From: Rachicladosporium sp. CCFEE 5018
Taxonomy: Eukaryota > Ascomycota > Dothideomycetes > Cladosporiales > Cladosporiaceae
DNA: 64,000 nucleotides
NCBI GenBank assembly: GCA_002077045.2
Contig: KZ111161.1
Coordinates: forward strand, 62,001-126,000
Direction of reading: 5' to 3'
A program made the translations under genes and the position numbers. The notes under the pieces were generated by a model. That model did not search any database. It was not told where the DNA came from and was given only the letters and a program-made list of their open reading frames with translations. Positions 62,733 through 64,000 of this stretch are shown piece after piece; the first letter of the stretch is position 1, and every line of letters starts with the position of its first letter.

Positions 62733-63954
62733 TCAGCGCGTATACAGATGCTCGAGTCCCAGGAACATAGCGGCTCTTGCAGCCTCGAACTTCTTCCTTT
62801 GCTCGGGTAACAGAGCATGCATCTTCTGTGAGACCTTCTCCTGACTCAAAGGGACCCCACGCCAATGTTGACCGGAGGGGGGCACCTCCAATTCATTGAG
62901 CCTGGTCTCGAATGTCTGGAGAACATCGCTCAGAAACCGTGCGAACCCCTCGCGCTTGCCCCCTAATATGGCAGCGTAAGTGGCCGTGCCTTTGGCCAGG
63001 ACCAGATCTTGCACCTCTTCGTAGGTCTGCGCCTGCATCAGGCGAGAGTAGGACATGCCGGTATCGCTAACTCCCGAAAGCTGCATTGTGGTGAAGGAGT
63101 GGTGACTCTTCGTGACCATACGTTCCTCAGCGTTCTTCGTCCACACCCCTATCATGACGGAGGACTTCATGGTTACGAACATGTTGCCGAGTACCTTGTC
63201 GTAGATCTTCCAAGGAACGATCGGTTGGGTGATGCCGACTTCGGCACCAGCAAGATCGAGAGCATATGACTCTTTGCCGAGTTGTAGACGTAGAACGATG
63301 TGCGGGACCGTGGGAATCAGATCTGGAACCCTGCTGCCTGTTGTCGCACGCACGAATTCTACGGTACGCGTATGAGGTGACGGGACATACTCGATTGCCG
63401 TGGCTGACTCGGCAATATCTGCGATTATGTTAACGCTGATGTCATGCGCGTCAGTGTATGTTACATGCTGCTCACTCACCCTTGAGAGCTGGATCACGCT
63501 TCATGTAACGCAAGGCATTCATGTTCGCTTCCATGTGATCGGTGCCAATGGAGATGGTAGCCAGCAGATTCGGCTTGGCCTGTTCGTCGATGTCGGCAAA
63601 CTTGTGATCGGGGAATGGCGCACGCTCTCTAGTCTGAGTAGCTTCGATGACCCGCAGCTTGCCCGTGTTTGGAAGAACGCTCACTTCAGCGATGTTGACT
63701 GTGAATGCAACGCGTTGGACGACGTAGAAGCAAGCCTGCATCTCCTCTGCGGCGCGATAGAGGACTTTGCGTTGCTGAGACTGCTTGCATCCACCCTTGT
63801 GCGCGGGGAAGTCGGCCTTCTGGCAAGCACTTGAGCAGTAGTAGATGTTTGGTGATGGTGAGCCGTCGTATGCGACACCTTCAGCGCACCTGGAGCACTG
63901 CAAGGTCGCAGGCTGGCCACACGTACCACAGGCTCCATTCGCAGCTGAGGCCAT
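62733..63954 (-). CDS. MYND zinc-finger protein
   Basis: Exons 63954-63480 and 63418-62733 (61-nt intron, GTGAGT donor, CGCAG acceptor) encode 386 residues. Residues ~9-56 form the MYND finger: CGTCGQPATLQCSRC, then YYCSSACQKADFPAHKGGC, giving the expected seven Cys and one His. The remainder is unique to this kind of fungal protein: QACFYVVQRVAFTVNIAEV, HMEANMNALRYMKRDPA, VPHIVLRLQLGKESYALDLAGAEVG and a helical C-terminus. MYND fingers bind proline-rich partners or DNA-associated proteins; the role here is unknown. No SET domain, TM segment or signal peptide. The splice restores KG-DIAESATAIEYV in frame, so the two halves are one gene. Confidence 0.88.
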
Positions 63955-64000
63955 ATCGCTTCTCGATGGTGGGATGTGATGGCAAGGTAGCTGTGGGAGG

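Noticed and set aside
1..64000. tRNA, rRNA, CRISPR arrays, transposons, viral insertions
   Set aside because: No T-arm/anticodon pattern, regular spacer array, terminal repeats, transposase, reverse transcriptase or viral gene was recognised. A tRNA scan and repeat search would be needed to exclude small or degenerate copies.

Overview
The window is nuclear DNA of a filamentous ascomycete, most likely a dothideomycete (Capnodiales/Mycosphaerellales-like). The evidence is the gene set (RAD4/XPC, PSTAIRE-type CDK1, an ERT1/AcuK-family activator, copper-fist and Zn2Cys6 regulators, GH7 and GH128 glycosidases, an A-T-R-R NRPS-like reductase) and the introns: mostly 49-70 nt, GT-AG, often with CTGAC/CTAAC-like branch sites. 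The genus is not determined. Splice sites were placed by eye, using reading-frame continuity and family knowledge.

Layout. 1-1100: start of a probable SNF2-type helicase gene running off the left edge (minus). 1394-5596: three tandem minus-strand F-box-like (LPGELRNxIY) paralogs, one with an in-frame stop, sharing an upstream motif. 6835-12213: three tandem plus-strand DUF6590-like paralogs, the last with in-frame stops. 12961-16440: ataxin-10/Ctr86-like protein carrying an HMG-box-like segment. 16766-19865: three poorly known genes, one with a frameshift. 20032-24845: RAD4 (minus) divergent from CDK1 (plus). 25758-28155: a DHA1-type MFS transporter with 12 introns, including a 14-nt microexon. 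28156-30475: no gene seen. 30476-33132: ERT1/AcuK-type activator containing a 100-N gap flanked by a perfect 293-bp duplication (probable assembly artefact). 33586-34573: riboflavin kinase. 35236-36876: GH7 endoglucanase with CBM1. 37980-40349: a GPI-anchored Cys-rich protein and a GH128-like glucanase. 40801-42542: copper-fist regulator. 43834-46439: large multi-pass membrane protein. 47005-50940: A-T-R1-R2 carboxylate reductase of the glycine betaine reductase type, divergent from 52075-53956, a ZZ-finger/FAD amine oxidase fusion. 54367-56824: three tandem small 4-TM proteins, two with damaged or unclear 3' ends. 57035-59404: Zn2Cys6 regulator. 60083-62482: secreted Thr/Ser-rich protein built from repeated exons that all begin and end in phase 1. 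62733-63954: MYND-finger protein.

Themes. Three separate tandem triplets, each with at least one decaying member, mark this as a segment with much local duplication. Several genes show single-base frame breaks (RAD4, 16766-17858, the GPI protein, the second 4-TM gene). These could be true mutations or residual sequencing indels; the N-gap duplication shows that the assembly is not perfect. The most interesting functional hypothesis is the divergent pair at 47-54 kb: a probable betaine reductase next to a D-amino-acid/sarcosine-oxidase-fold flavoenzyme fused to a zinc finger, with a cluster of seven GTGAAGG-like repeats between them.
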